Shown here: one piece after another, positions 1 to 7,695 of the stretch
Layout of the letters: each line of letters starts with the position of its first letter
Position numbering within the stretch: the stretch's first letter is position 1
Assembly (NCBI RefSeq): GCF_916618745.1
Contig: NZ_OU745373.1
Location: 1,066,001 to 1,130,000, forward strand
Direction: 5' to 3'
Source: Cardiobacterium sp. Marseille-Q4385
GTDB taxonomy: Bacteria > Pseudomonadota > Gammaproteobacteria > Cardiobacteriales > Cardiobacteriaceae
Length of the DNA: 64,000 nucleotides
Translations under genes and position numbers: made by a program
The notes under the pieces: model-generated
The model's database searches: none
What the model was told of the DNA's origin: nothing
The model's input: only the letters and a program-made list of their open reading frames with translations

Positions 1-827
1 CGCTGGTAATTCGCGGTGAGGACCATGTCAGCAATACGCCGAAGCAGATTAATTTGTACCGCGCGCTGGGTTATGACGTGCCGGATTTTGCCCATGTGCC
101 GATGATTTTAGGCGACGATGGCAAGCGTTTGTCCAAGCGACACGGTGCGACAAATGTGCTGGATTATCGTCGCGAAGGCTATTTGCCGCCGGCCATTTTG
201 AATTATCTGGTCCGCCTCGGTTGGGCACATGGCGATCAGGAAATTTTCAGCATGGACGAGATGTTGCAGTTTTTCCGTATTGAGGACGTGCATAGTGCGG
301 CGTCCACTTTTAATACAGAAAAGCTGCGCTGGCTGAACCAGCATTATATGAAGGAAGCTACGCCTGCCGATTTACTGCCGCAGTTGTTGCCGCATTTTGC
401 CCCGCTGGGGATTGCGCCGGATGAAGCGGTTGTGCTAGGCGCTATCCCGCACTATCAGGAACGTGCCAAGACATTGAAGGAAATGGCAGAAAACATGGCC
501 TGGCTGTTCCAGGCACCGCAATCGTTCCCGCCGGATGCGGCGAAAAAGGCGTTCAAGGGCGCAGATACCGTGCGTTTGTTGCAGGATTTGCAGTCGCGCA
601 TTGAGACATTGACGGTAGTGAACGAGGAAACCTTGCATGATGCGGTTGCCGCTTGCGTGGAAGCCAACGGTGTCGGCTTTGGCAAAGTCGGACAACCTGC
701 ACGTCTCGCTATTACCGGCGGCGCACCATCTCCTGATTTGGCCGTCACGCTGTCGTTGCTTGATAAAGCAGAAATCCTGCGCCGTCTGCAATTTGCAGCG
801 GAATATATCCAGCAAAATCATGGATAA
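1..827 (+). CDS. gltX: Glutamate-tRNA ligase, C-terminal part (5' end outside window)
   Basis: Charges tRNA-Glu with glutamate in the cytoplasm. The frame is open from the first bases (codons start at position 3), so the N-terminal catalytic half with HIGH lies upstream. Seen here are the class I signature region RGEDHVSNTPKQ and the KMSKS-equivalent loop GKRLSKRHGA near position 125, followed by the all-helical anticodon-binding part. About 275 residues are present, ending in TAA at 825-827. Two tRNA-Glu genes lie within 400 bp downstream, so the enzyme sits beside its own substrate. Family assignment is secure; only the start is missing. Confidence 0.97.
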   Translation, partial: LVIRGEDHVSNTPKQINLYRALGYDVPDFAHVPMILGDDGKRLSKRHGATNVLDYRREGYLPPAILNYLVRLGWAHGDQEIFSMDEMLQFFRIEDVHSAASTFNTEKLRWLNQHYMKEATPADLLPQLLPHFAPLGIAPDEAVVLGAIPHYQERAKTLKEMAENMAWLFQAPQSFPPDAAKKAFKGADTVRLLQDLQSRIETLTVVNEETLHDAVAACVEANGVGFGKVGQPARLAITGGAPSPDLAVTLSLLDKAEILRRLQFAAEYIQQNHG

Positions 828-860
828 ATAGAAAATATCCGGCAAGTTAAAAACGAACCA

Positions 861-888
861 TTGACGAAGGCGCGTTTTCTGCTAGAAT
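861..888 (+). promoter_or_regulatory. Sigma70-type promoter of the tRNA-Ala/tRNA-Glu cluster
   Basis: TTGACG at 861-866 and TAGAAT at 883-888, with a 16-bp spacer. A GC-rich discriminator follows and tRNA-Ala starts 18 bp downstream, as expected for a strong stable-RNA promoter. Inferred from consensus match. Confidence 0.75.
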
Positions 889-906
889 GCCCGCCTTCCC
901 GAATAC

Positions 907-982
907 GGGGCTATAGCTCAGCTGGGAGAGCGCCTGCATGGCATGCAGGAGGTCAGCGGTTCGATCCCGCTTAGCTCCACCA
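907..982 (+). tRNA. tRNA-Ala (GGC anticodon)
   Basis: A 76-nt cloverleaf with encoded CCA. The anticodon stem CCTGC/GCAGG encloses loop ATGGCAT, giving anticodon GGC. The T-arm has GGTTCGATCCC. Three bases separate it from the next tRNA, so the two are almost certainly co-transcribed. Confidence 0.97.
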
Positions 983-985
983 AAT

Positions 986-1061
986 GTCCCCATCGTCTAG
1001 AGGCCTAGGACATCGCCCTTTCACGGCGGTAACAGGGGTTCGAATCCCCTTGGGGATGCCA
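986..1061 (+). tRNA. tRNA-Glu (TTC anticodon), copy 1
   Basis: A 76-nt cloverleaf with CCA encoded. The anticodon loop CTTTCAC gives TTC and the T-loop is GGTTCGAATCCCC. It follows tRNA-Ala directly and is identical to the copy at 1118. Confidence 0.97.
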
Positions 1062-1117
1062 ATTCGGCATCACGTTATTTCGGGAACCCTCAAACCAAGT
1101 AGTTTCCATCACATTTT

Positions 1118-1193
1118 GTCCCCATCGTCTAGAGGCCTAGGACATCGCCCTTTCACGGCGGTAACAGGGGTTCGAATCCCCTTGGGGATGCCA
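1118..1193 (+). tRNA. tRNA-Glu (TTC anticodon), copy 2
   Basis: Identical in sequence to the tRNA-Glu at 986-1061 and 56 bp downstream of it, a tandem duplication. No separate promoter is obvious in the spacer, so it is probably part of the same transcript. Confidence 0.97.
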
Positions 1194-1336
1194 AACGGTT
1201 ATCCACGAAGCACGCATCAGCGTGTTTTTTATTGCCCATTTTCTCTATTTCGAGCCACATTGCCGAAAATTATGCGGAAGCGTATATTGCCCGCTTCCAA
1301 AGCAGTCCACGTCTTTTCATCATTTTCGGAGAAACC

Positions 1337-2554
1337 ATGCGCAAAATCGGCAAATCGCACAAGCTGGACAATGTTTGTTACGACATTCGCGGCCCCGTTC
1401 TGGCGGAAGCGATGCGGATGGAGCGACAAGGCTACGACATCATCAAACTCAACATCGGCAATCCCGCCCCGTTCGGCTTTAATGCTCCCGATGAAGTGCG
1501 TGAAGACTTGATTGCTAACCTTGCCAAGGCGCAGGGATACAGCGAATCCAAAGGCGTTTTTGCCGCACGCAAAGCCATCATGCACGAGACTCAACGACTT
1601 GGCATCAAAGGTGTGACGGTAGATGACATCATCTTGGGTAACGGCGTATCCGAGCTTATCGTAATGGCCATGCAAGCATTGCTGGACAGTGGCGACGAAG
1701 TTCTGATACCGATGCCCGATTACCCGCTGTGGACAGCGGCGGTCAATCTTGCTGGTGGACGGGCTGTGCATTACCTGTGTGACGAAGAAAACGGCTGGAA
1801 TCCTGCCGTGGACGACATTCGCGCTAAAGTAAATGCCAATACCAAAGCCATCGTCATCATCAACCCGAATAACCCGACAGGAGCTGTGTACAGCCCGGAA
1901 ATCCTGCGCGAAATCGTGACAATTGCTGAAGAGCATGGCTTGGTTGTTTTTGCTGATGAAATCTACGACAAAATCCTTTACGAAGACGCCAAACACACGC
2001 CGACCGCTACTCTCGTTGAAAATACCCTTTGCGTCACCCTCAACGGCCTGTCCAAAGCTTATCGCGCCGCCGGCTTCCGCTCCGGCTGGATGATACTGTC
2101 CGGCAACCTGGCAATGGCGAAAGGCTACATTGAAGGGCTGGAAATGCTGTCATCCATGCGCCTTTGTGCCAATGTCCCCGCGCAATACACTATCCAAACC
2201 GCCTTGGGCGGCTACCAGAGTATCTACGATCTTACCCGTCCAGGCGGACGCTTGCGCGAGCAACGCGATCTCGCCTATGAAAAGATCAGCGAAATTTCGG
2301 GTTTGTCTATGGTCAAGCCAATGGGCGCACTGTACGGTTTCGTCAAGATAGATGCCAAGCGCTTTGGCATTCACAACGATGAACGCTTCATCCTCGATTT
2401 ATTACGCAGCAAACAAATCCTGCTGGTACATGGTCGTGCCTTCAACTGGCATGCTCCGGATCACTTCCGTATCGTCTTCCTGCAATACAAAGATGACCTC
2501 AGCGCTGCATTAGACAAATTGGCCGCATTCCTGAAAATTTACCAACAAAAATAG
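1337..2554 (+). CDS. alaA: Alanine-synthesising aminotransferase, AlaA type
   Basis: A class I/II PLP-dependent aminotransferase that makes alanine from pyruvate using glutamate. The protein has 405 residues, the usual AlaA (YfbQ) length. The PLP-lysine region reads NGLSKAYRAAGFRSGW; the nucleotide-cofactor motif NPNNPTGAVY and FADEIYDK are also present. I chose the ATG at 1337 because GGAGAA lies 3-8 bases upstream and the protein then starts MRKIGKSHKL. An in-frame start at 1232 would add 35 residues with no ribosome site. It stands alone between tRNA clusters. Confidence 0.93.
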   Translation: MRKIGKSHKLDNVCYDIRGPVLAEAMRMERQGYDIIKLNIGNPAPFGFNAPDEVREDLIANLAKAQGYSESKGVFAARKAIMHETQRLGIKGVTVDDIILGNGVSELIVMAMQALLDSGDEVLIPMPDYPLWTAAVNLAGGRAVHYLCDEENGWNPAVDDIRAKVNANTKAIVIINPNNPTGAVYSPEILREIVTIAEEHGLVVFADEIYDKILYEDAKHTPTATLVENTLCVTLNGLSKAYRAAGFRSGWMILSGNLAMAKGYIEGLEMLSSMRLCANVPAQYTIQTALGGYQSIYDLTRPGGRLREQRDLAYEKISEISGLSMVKPMGALYGFVKIDAKRFGIHNDERFILDLLRSKQILLVHGRAFNWHAPDHFRIVFLQYKDDLSAALDKLAAFLKIYQQK

Positions 2555-2582
2555 CTTATTGTGAAAATAGTCAAATACTTGC

Positions 2583-2611
2583 TTGACGGTAAGGGGCGAG
2601 CTGCTTAGAAT
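2583..2611 (+). promoter_or_regulatory. Sigma70-type promoter of the tRNA-Asn pair
   Basis: TTGACG at 2583-2588 and TAGAAT at 2606-2611 with a 17-bp spacer, then a GC-rich discriminator. tRNA-Asn starts 18 bp further on. It uses the same two hexamers as the promoter at 861. Confidence 0.75.
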
Positions 2612-2629
2612 GCGCCGCCTCAAATGTAT

Positions 2630-2705
<76 letters not shown>

Positions 2706-2733
2706 CATTTTTCCTTCTAGATATTTTCATTAT

Positions 2734-2809
<76 letters not shown>

Positions 2810-2828
2810 CAACGCTTTCATCCTCCAT

Positions 2829-2857
2829 CGCCGCTTGTAAAAGCGGCGATTTTTTTT
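2829..2857 (+). terminator. Intrinsic terminator of the tRNA-Asn operon
   Basis: Stem CGCCGCTT/AAGCGGCG with a GTAA loop (2829-2848), followed by a run of eight T. From here to the insertion sequence at 3052 I see no gene. Confidence 0.85.
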
Positions 2858-3092
2858 GTCTTTACACTTATCTGTTCTCGTGTCTTTGCGACTTCATAGA
2901 AAAAACGCGTAACAAGACGAGCCAATATCGTATCGGTTCTACTCTACTGAAAACTGACTATAAAAATGTCGCCTACCGGTATGCCTCAACCAATCCCAAA
3001 GAATAGGCTTACCTTGCTGTACTGCCTTCGCCGCGCCTTCTTCCTACCTTAGAACGTGTTCATTGTCTCAGCCTCTGCTGTAAACTATCGGC

Positions 3093-3401
3093 ATGAACAG
3101 AAAAACCTACCCAAGCGATATCAGTCGCGAGCAATTTGCGCCTCTCCTCCCCCTGCTGGAAAGTGCCCGTAAACGCACAGCGCCACGTCAGGTGGACTTG
3201 TACGATGTCTTTTGTGCCATTCTCTACCTGCAACGCACTGGCTGCTCCTGGCGCGCTTTGCCGGGCGATTTCCCCAAATGGCGCACCGTGCATTCCTACT
3301 TCCAGAGATGGACTGAGCCACGCGAGAGTGGCATCAGCATCCTTGAGGAAGCATTAAAAAAATCAGGTAGTTGCGGAGCGCCGCAAGCAGGGGCATCATG
3401 A
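3093..3401 (+). CDS. IS5-family transposase, N-terminal frame (ORFA)
   Basis: 102 residues matching the N-terminal (DUF4096-like) helical domain of IS1031-group transposases: PSDISREQFAPLLPLLES, then the typical GCSWRALPGDFPKWRTVHSY. It has no catalytic residues of its own. The frame ends shortly after a run of seven A (3356-3362), and the expected continuation into the catalytic half is in another frame, so a frameshift or transcriptional slippage is needed for full transposase. The second IS copy encodes an identical ORFA. Confidence 0.92.
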   Translation: MNRKTYPSDISREQFAPLLPLLESARKRTAPRQVDLYDVFCAILYLQRTGCSWRALPGDFPKWRTVHSYFQRWTEPRESGISILEEALKKSGSCGAPQAGAS

Positions 3402-3435
3402 AGCAACCACTTTCCTGATTATTGATGCGCAGAGT

Positions 3436-3885
3436 GTGAAGAACACGGATACCGCCATGGAAAAAGGCTACGATGCGGGCAAGAAGGTTAGCGGTATCAA
3501 GCGGCATATAGCGGTTGACACGCAGGGTTTGCCGCATGCGCTTGCGGTAACGACGGCGGATGTTACGGATAGAAAAGGCTGCCTGCTAGCATTGGAACGT
3601 GGGCGGGATAATCTTGGGGCGGTACAAAAAATCCTTGCTGACGGTGGTTACACGGGTAAGGCATTTGCTTCGTCGGTACAAGCGTTGATTGGTGCGGAGG
3701 TAGAGGTTGTCAAACGAAACGAATTGCACCGTTTTGCAGTATTGCCGAAGCAATGGGTAGTAGAGCGCAGCTTTTCCTGGTTGGAAAAGAACAGACGACT
3801 TTGGAAAAACTGCGAGCGTAAGTTGAGTACCAGTCTGCAAATGGTAGTTTTGGCTTTCTTGGGAGTCCTGCTACGAAGACTATGA
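3436..3885 (+). CDS. IS5-family transposase, catalytic frame (ORFB)
   Basis: The DDE catalytic half. The listed start is the first in-frame ATG (149 residues), but the frame is open back to the A run, and the translated upstream stretch (RRKQGHHEATTFLIIDAQSV) carries the first catalytic Asp, so the real product is probably an ORFA-ORFB fusion. The second Asp is in ILADGGYTG and the Glu in VVERSFSWLEK. It differs from the 54492 copy at five residues. The standalone ATG product would lack the first Asp. Confidence 0.9.
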   Translation: MKNTDTAMEKGYDAGKKVSGIKRHIAVDTQGLPHALAVTTADVTDRKGCLLALERGRDNLGAVQKILADGGYTGKAFASSVQALIGAEVEVVKRNELHRFAVLPKQWVVERSFSWLEKNRRLWKNCERKLSTSLQMVVLAFLGVLLRRL

Positions 3886-3911
3886 ACACGTTCTTACAAC
3901 CGGGATTGGCA

Positions 3912-6074
3912 TCATCCGTCAATTTTTGCCCGTTTCAGCCGCATCGCATTGCCCAGCACGGAGATGGAACTCAGCGCCATCGCCGCACCAGCGATAATGG
4001 GATTGAGGTAGCCGAATGCGGCAAGCGGGATACCCAGCACGTTGTAGATGAAGGCAAAGAACAGGTTTTGTTTGATGTTTTTCAGGGTGGCGCGGCTGAT
4101 GAGCAGCGCATCCACCAGTTGATTGATGCTGTGCTGCATCAGGGTTGCTGAAGCGGTGTGCGCGGCGACATCCGCCCCGCCCTGCATGGCGAAACTAACG
4201 TTGGCGGCGGCAAGTGCGGGCGCGTCGTTGATACCATCACCAACCATTGCGACTACCTTTCCAGCAGTTTTGAGCGCCTGCACTGCGGCAGCTTTGTCAC
4301 GCGGGCTCATGCCGCCAGTAGCCTGGGTAATGCCGAGTTGGGAAGCGATGTAACTAACAGTGTTTTGCGCATCCCCGCTCATGATGTGTGTGGCAATGCC
4401 GTACGCATGCAGGCGGGCGATGGCGGCGGCGCTATCGGCTTTAGGGGTATCGGCAAGGGCAAAGGCACCGATCGGGCAGTCGTCCACGGCAACAGCGACG
4501 ATACTGGCGGTCTGCCAGATGGGATCAAGGTCGGCGGGCAGTTGCAGGCCACAGTAGTCAAGTTTGCCGACTTTGACGCTGCCAACGCCCACGATCTCTG
4601 CATGAATGCCTGCACCAGCATCAGTTTTAGCGTTGTAGGTTTCCGGCAAGTCGAGGCCGCGCGTTTGTGCCGCTTGCACGATGGCACGGGCGAGCGGGTG
4701 CGCGGCATGTCGTTCAACAGCAGCAGCGAGGCGATAGAGATTGTCTTCGTCGCCAGCAGGCGTGTAGGTGGCCACAATACTGGGTTTCCCTTCGGTCAGG
4801 GTGCCCGTTTTGTCGAGGACGACGGTATTGACGTGCGCGGCTTCTTCCATCGCAGCGGCGTCTTTGTAGCGGATACCGCGCTGTACTGCTTTGCCCATGC
4901 CGACCATGATGGCGGCGGGGGTGGCGAGACCGAGGGCGCAGGGGCAAGCGATGACAAGCACGGCAACGGCGTGCATCAATGCGCGCGTCCAGTCGCTTTT
5001 AATGAAGCCGGTGAGGATGAAGGTGGCGACGGCGATGGCAACGACGGCCGGCACGAAGATGGCAGCGGTTTTGTCGGCGAGGCGCGCAATCGGCGCTTTG
5101 CTGCCCTGAGCCTCGGACAGGGCGTTCATCATGTCACCGAGCAGGGTGTGGCTGCCGAGCTGTTCGGCGCGGTAGGTAATACTGCCATCGCTCATCAGCG
5201 CTCCGGCAAGGACGCGGCTACCCGCTTCTTTGGCTTCAGGACGCGATTCGCCGGTGAGGTGGCTTTCATCCGCCCAGCCGCTGCCACTCTCAACGGTACC
5301 ATCGGCAGCGATACGCTCACCATGATTGGCGCGGATGTGGTCGCCGATTTGCACTTGATCCAGCGACAGGGTTTGCCAGTGGCCATCGCGCTCGACCATG
5401 ACTTGCGGCGGGGTGAGTTTGAGCAAGAGACTGAGGCTGTTCAGGCTATTTTTTTTGGCGCGGTGTTCGAGGTATTTGCCGAGCGAGACAAAGCCGATAA
5501 CCATCACCCCTGCCTCGAAGTAGATTTGTCCGCCGTGTGCGAGGTCATGTTCGCCGTGCGGGGCAAAGAAGAGCATGGCGGTGGAATAGGCGTAGGTAGC
5601 GACGGTACCGATGCTGACCAGTACGTCCATATTGGCCAGCCCGCCCTTGATGCTGGCCCAGGCGCTACGGTAGAACGGCACCGCGAGCCACAGTTGCACG
5701 ATGCTGGCGAGTGCAAACTGCACATACGGCGGAATCATCCAGTCATGCCGCCCGAGCAACATCCCCGCCATGCCGATAAGGAAGGGGATGTTGATGGCAA
5801 AGAGCAGCCACAGCCGCCAGCCGATATGCGTTTCTGGTGCGGCCTGGGGTAACTCTTCCGTTTTTTCCTGTGCGCCGTAGCCGGTCTTCTGGATGATGGC
5901 GATGATGTCAGCGATGCTGGTTTTACTGTCGTCAAACGTGACCTGCGCCTCTTCACTGGCGAAGTTCACCCCCGCCGATTCGACAAAGTCTTTCTTATTC
6001 AGCACCTTCTCAATGCGCGAAGCGCAGGCCTGACAGGTCATACCCTCAATCTGGAAGCGGATTTTTTGTTGCAT
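3912..6074 (-). CDS. copA: Copper-exporting P1B-type ATPase
   Basis: Pumps Cu(I) out of the cytoplasm across the inner membrane using ATP. 720 residues. One N-terminal heavy-metal-associated domain has GMTCQACAS (Cys14, Cys17). Next come membrane helices, the phosphatase-loop TGES, the intramembrane metal motif CPCALGLATP, the phosphorylation site DKTGTLTEG, the HP nucleotide motif and the hinge GDGINDAPAL. The start has AGAGGA just upstream. It lies downstream of copZ on the same strand, with a terminator-like hairpin between. The stop is only 18 bp from the insertion sequence, but the C-terminus looks intact. Confidence 0.96.
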   Translation of the reverse strand: MQQKIRFQIEGMTCQACASRIEKVLNKKDFVESAGVNFASEEAQVTFDDSKTSIADIIAIIQKTGYGAQEKTEELPQAAPETHIGWRLWLLFAINIPFLIGMAGMLLGRHDWMIPPYVQFALASIVQLWLAVPFYRSAWASIKGGLANMDVLVSIGTVATYAYSTAMLFFAPHGEHDLAHGGQIYFEAGVMVIGFVSLGKYLEHRAKKNSLNSLSLLLKLTPPQVMVERDGHWQTLSLDQVQIGDHIRANHGERIAADGTVESGSGWADESHLTGESRPEAKEAGSRVLAGALMSDGSITYRAEQLGSHTLLGDMMNALSEAQGSKAPIARLADKTAAIFVPAVVAIAVATFILTGFIKSDWTRALMHAVAVLVIACPCALGLATPAAIMVGMGKAVQRGIRYKDAAAMEEAAHVNTVVLDKTGTLTEGKPSIVATYTPAGDEDNLYRLAAAVERHAAHPLARAIVQAAQTRGLDLPETYNAKTDAGAGIHAEIVGVGSVKVGKLDYCGLQLPADLDPIWQTASIVAVAVDDCPIGAFALADTPKADSAAAIARLHAYGIATHIMSGDAQNTVSYIASQLGITQATGGMSPRDKAAAVQALKTAGKVVAMVGDGINDAPALAAANVSFAMQGGADVAAHTASATLMQHSINQLVDALLISRATLKNIKQNLFFAFIYNVLGIPLAAFGYLNPIIAGAAMALSSISVLGNAMRLKRAKIDG

Positions 6075-6138
6075 GGAATGTTCCTCTGTGAATGGTTAGG
6101 CGCATCTTGAGGCTTGACGCAGGGTCAGGGTCAAGCAG

Positions 6139-6162
6139 AAAAAACCCCGCCGGACGGCGGGG
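6139..6162 (-). terminator. Terminator between copZ and copA
   Basis: Stem CCCCGCCG/CGGCGGGG (6145-6162) followed, in the minus direction, by six T (6139-6144). It lies between the copZ stop and the copA start. Partial read-through would give more copper chaperone than pump from one promoter; that consequence is inferred. Confidence 0.75.
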
Positions 6163-6174
6163 CGTCTCTTTTCT

Positions 6175-6384
6175 TTATAGGGAAGCGTCATAACCGCCGT
6201 CTTCCACGGCGGTAATCAGCACATCAACGCTGGTCTTCGTCGCATCAAACGCCACCTCGGCGCACTTATCAGCGAGGCTGACGGTGGCACTGGCCACGCC
6301 GTCCACACCTTGCAGGATTTTGGTGACGCTGGCGACGCAGCCGTTGCAGGTCATGCCGTCGATATTCAAAGTAATGTGTTGCAT
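6175..6384 (-). CDS. copZ: Copper chaperone CopZ
   Basis: A 69-residue free-standing heavy-metal-associated domain: GMTCNGCVASV with Cys13 and Cys16 as Cu(I) ligands. It hands Cu(I) to the CopA pump and to CueR in the cytoplasm. I took the ATG at 6384, which is preceded by AAGAGG and gives a normal CopZ length. A longer in-frame start at 6450 would add 22 residues and run through the promoter -10. It is the first gene after the CueR-type promoter. Confidence 0.93.
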   Translation of the reverse strand: MQHITLNIDGMTCNGCVASVTKILQGVDGVASATVSLADKCAEVAFDATKTSVDVLITAVEDGGYDASL

Positions 6385-6448
6385 AAAAACCTCTTGAAAA
6401 ACAAACAGAAAAAATGACGCGCGCTTGCATGCCCCCGCGTCGGGCGGC

Positions 6449-6479
6449 ACTATAAACCTTTACCCGCAGACAAGGTCAA
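6449..6479 (-). promoter_or_regulatory. CueR-controlled promoter of copZ-copA
   Basis: On the minus strand, -35 TTGACC (6474-6479) and -10 TATAGT (6449-6454) are separated by 19 bp, the long spacer of MerR-type promoters. Inside lies the dyad ACCTT-N11-AAGGT (6456-6476). The E. coli copA operator has the same half-sites and spacing. The cueR start codon is only 6 bp from the -35 on the other side. Confidence 0.9.
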
Positions 6480-6484
6480 CCCCC

Positions 6485-6901
6485 ATGCACATCAGCGCCG
6501 CCGCCCGCCACACCGGTCTATCCGCCAAACAAATCCGCGATTACGAAAAACGCGGCCTGCTCGCGCCCGCCACGCGCAGCGCCGCTGGCTACCGCAGTTA
6601 CGACAGCGCCGACCTTGCCCGCTTGCACTTCATCCGCCACGCGCGTGCCGTCGGCTTCTCCCTGCAACAAATCGCCACCCTGCTGCGTTTGCAGGAAAAC
6701 CCCGCCCGCCACGCCGGCGAAGTGAAAGCGCTCACCGCCGCACACATTGCCACCCTGCGCGCACAAATCGGCGACTTGCAGGCGATGGTGGCGGAATTAC
6801 AGCGCTGGCATGATGCCTGCCACGGTAACGACACACCCGCCTGCGCGATTCTGGACGGCTTGCAGCAGGATGACCCGCAGGGAGTGGAGGCATATAGTTG
6901 A
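6485..6901 (+). CDS. cueR: Cu(I)-responsive MerR-family activator CueR
   Basis: 138 residues. An N-terminal winged-helix DNA-binding domain (residues 1-70, RDYEKRGLL and GYRSYD) is followed by a dimerisation helix. The metal loop has Cys112 and Cys120 (ACHGNDTPACAIL), the same two positions that bind Cu(I) in E. coli CueR. It is divergent from copZ-copA and probably activates that promoter by untwisting the 19-bp spacer. I chose the ATG at 6485 because the domain starts there; an earlier in-frame ATG would overlap the operator. Confidence 0.94.
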   Translation: MHISAAARHTGLSAKQIRDYEKRGLLAPATRSAAGYRSYDSADLARLHFIRHARAVGFSLQQIATLLRLQENPARHAGEVKALTAAHIATLRAQIGDLQAMVAELQRWHDACHGNDTPACAILDGLQQDDPQGVEAYS

Positions 6902-6909
6902 ATAGATAA

Positions 6910-6991
6910 AAAAGCGTAACAAGGCGCGTCGCCGCAGACAGTACAGGTAGTACGGCAAGGCGACGCAACGCCGTTTGTACGGCGCTTTTTT
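6910..6991. repeat. Dispersed palindromic repeat, copy A, with terminator-like ends
   Basis: An imperfect palindrome just after cueR. The outer arms are AAAAAAGCG (6910-6918) and CGCTTTTTT (6983-6991). The inner arms GCGTCGCC and GGCGACGC surround the core AGACAGTACAGGTAGTACGG. The same core occurs at 35533 and, inverted, at 49655. The final T run can end the cueR transcript, and the prophage inserted into it. Confidence 0.7.
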
Positions 6992-7059
6992 AATGTGCAT
7001 AAAACCGGCTTTATTTGTGCATACCCAGCCAACTCCTCCGTTATTTAGATGTGCATAAA
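6989..7059. repeat. Prophage right (R) end: target duplication and transposase sites
   Basis: The 5-bp target duplication TTTAA is at 6989-6993 and the prophage begins with TG at 6994. Three copies of the presumed transposase-binding core follow: TGTGCATAAA at 6994-7003, TGTGCATA at 7016-7023 and TGTGCATAAA at 7050-7059. Three sites at the R end match the Mu arrangement. Confidence 0.88.
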
Positions 7060-7077
7060 ATGCAGATTTAAACGCCG

Positions 7078-7695
7078 CTAAATCCCCCTTAATTTTGACC
7101 CCCTATTTACCCCTCTGGCGTCAGCAATTTTGTGTCGGGGGAAGGCGGGTTCGAAGGTGGCGAGGGCGTCGTCCTGAGCGCGGTGAGGGAGCGCGCCGTC
7201 GGTGTGCAGGGTGTCCAGCGCCGCCATTATCAGCCTCACTCCCATCGGTGCCAGCTCGCGTCGCCACAGGCTCTCCGGGGTGTCATCCGGGCGAATGTGG
7301 CACCAGTCCTGCGCTACGATGTCACCGGTGTCGGTGCCGTCATCCATCAAATATACCGTGCCGCCCGTGACGGCCTCACGCATGTGGATGGCCCAGCGCA
7401 CCGCATCGCGGCCACGGTGACGCGGTAGCAGCGACGGGTGATAGGCCAGCACGCCATGTCGCGCCCGCGCGCGGATAGCGGCGGGCAGGTAGTCATGCAG
7501 GTGGGCCGCCACTATCAGATCGCAAGCGGGGATCTGGGTGACAGTCTCGCCGTGCAACACTCCGGCAGCGTGAGCTGCGCGGCGGAAGGTGTCATCCCCG
7601 CCTGTTGCGACCGCCGAGATGGTGTAGTGCTTGGCGTGACACGCCTGCAATACCGCCGCCGCCAGCCATTTTTGCCCGACGATCACGACGTGCAT
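7078..7695 (-). CDS. Formyltransferase-fold protein in the com-linked cassette
   Basis: 205 residues resembling the N-terminal catalytic domain of folate-dependent formyltransferases (PurN, Fmt, ArnA). It starts with a Rossmann-like strand MHVVIVG, and has YHPSLLPRHRGRDAVRWAI with the catalytic His (86) and DDGTDTGDIV with the catalytic Asp (122). The Asn two residues before the His in PurN and Fmt is Ala84 here. No tRNA-binding C-terminal domain is present. The start has GAGGAGGA upstream and overlaps the previous gene by 13 bp. It is the last phage gene before the R end. A role in modifying DNA bases is inferred from position only. Confidence 0.78.
   Translation of the reverse strand: MHVVIVGQKWLAAAVLQACHAKHYTISAVATGGDDTFRRAAHAAGVLHGETVTQIPACDLIVAAHLHDYLPAAIRARARHGVLAYHPSLLPRHRGRDAVRWAIHMREAVTGGTVYLMDDGTDTGDIVAQDWCHIRPDDTPESLWRRELAPMGVRLIMAALDTLHTDGALPHRAQDDALATFEPAFPRHKIADARGVNRGSKLRGI

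Larger units (their letters stand above)
3052..3893 (+). mobile_element. IS5-family insertion sequence (IS1031-like), copy 1
   Basis: An 842-bp element. Its ends share a 12-bp inverted repeat beginning GAACGTGTTCAT, and it is flanked by TTA on both sides (3049-3051 and 3894-3896), the TNA duplication typical of the IS1031 group. It carries a two-frame transposase read in the plus direction. Its right end lies 18 bp from the end of copA on the other strand. A near-identical copy in opposite orientation is at 54484-55325, so the element has been recently active in this genome. Confidence 0.93.

Noticed and set aside
984..1511. 175-residue ORF over the tRNA-Glu genes
   Set aside because: Mostly tRNA sequence translated; the repeat in it is the tRNA duplication.
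4158..5852. 564-residue ORF opposite copA
   Set aside because: Shadow of copA: GC-rich antisense frame, composition typical of reverse reading, no domain.
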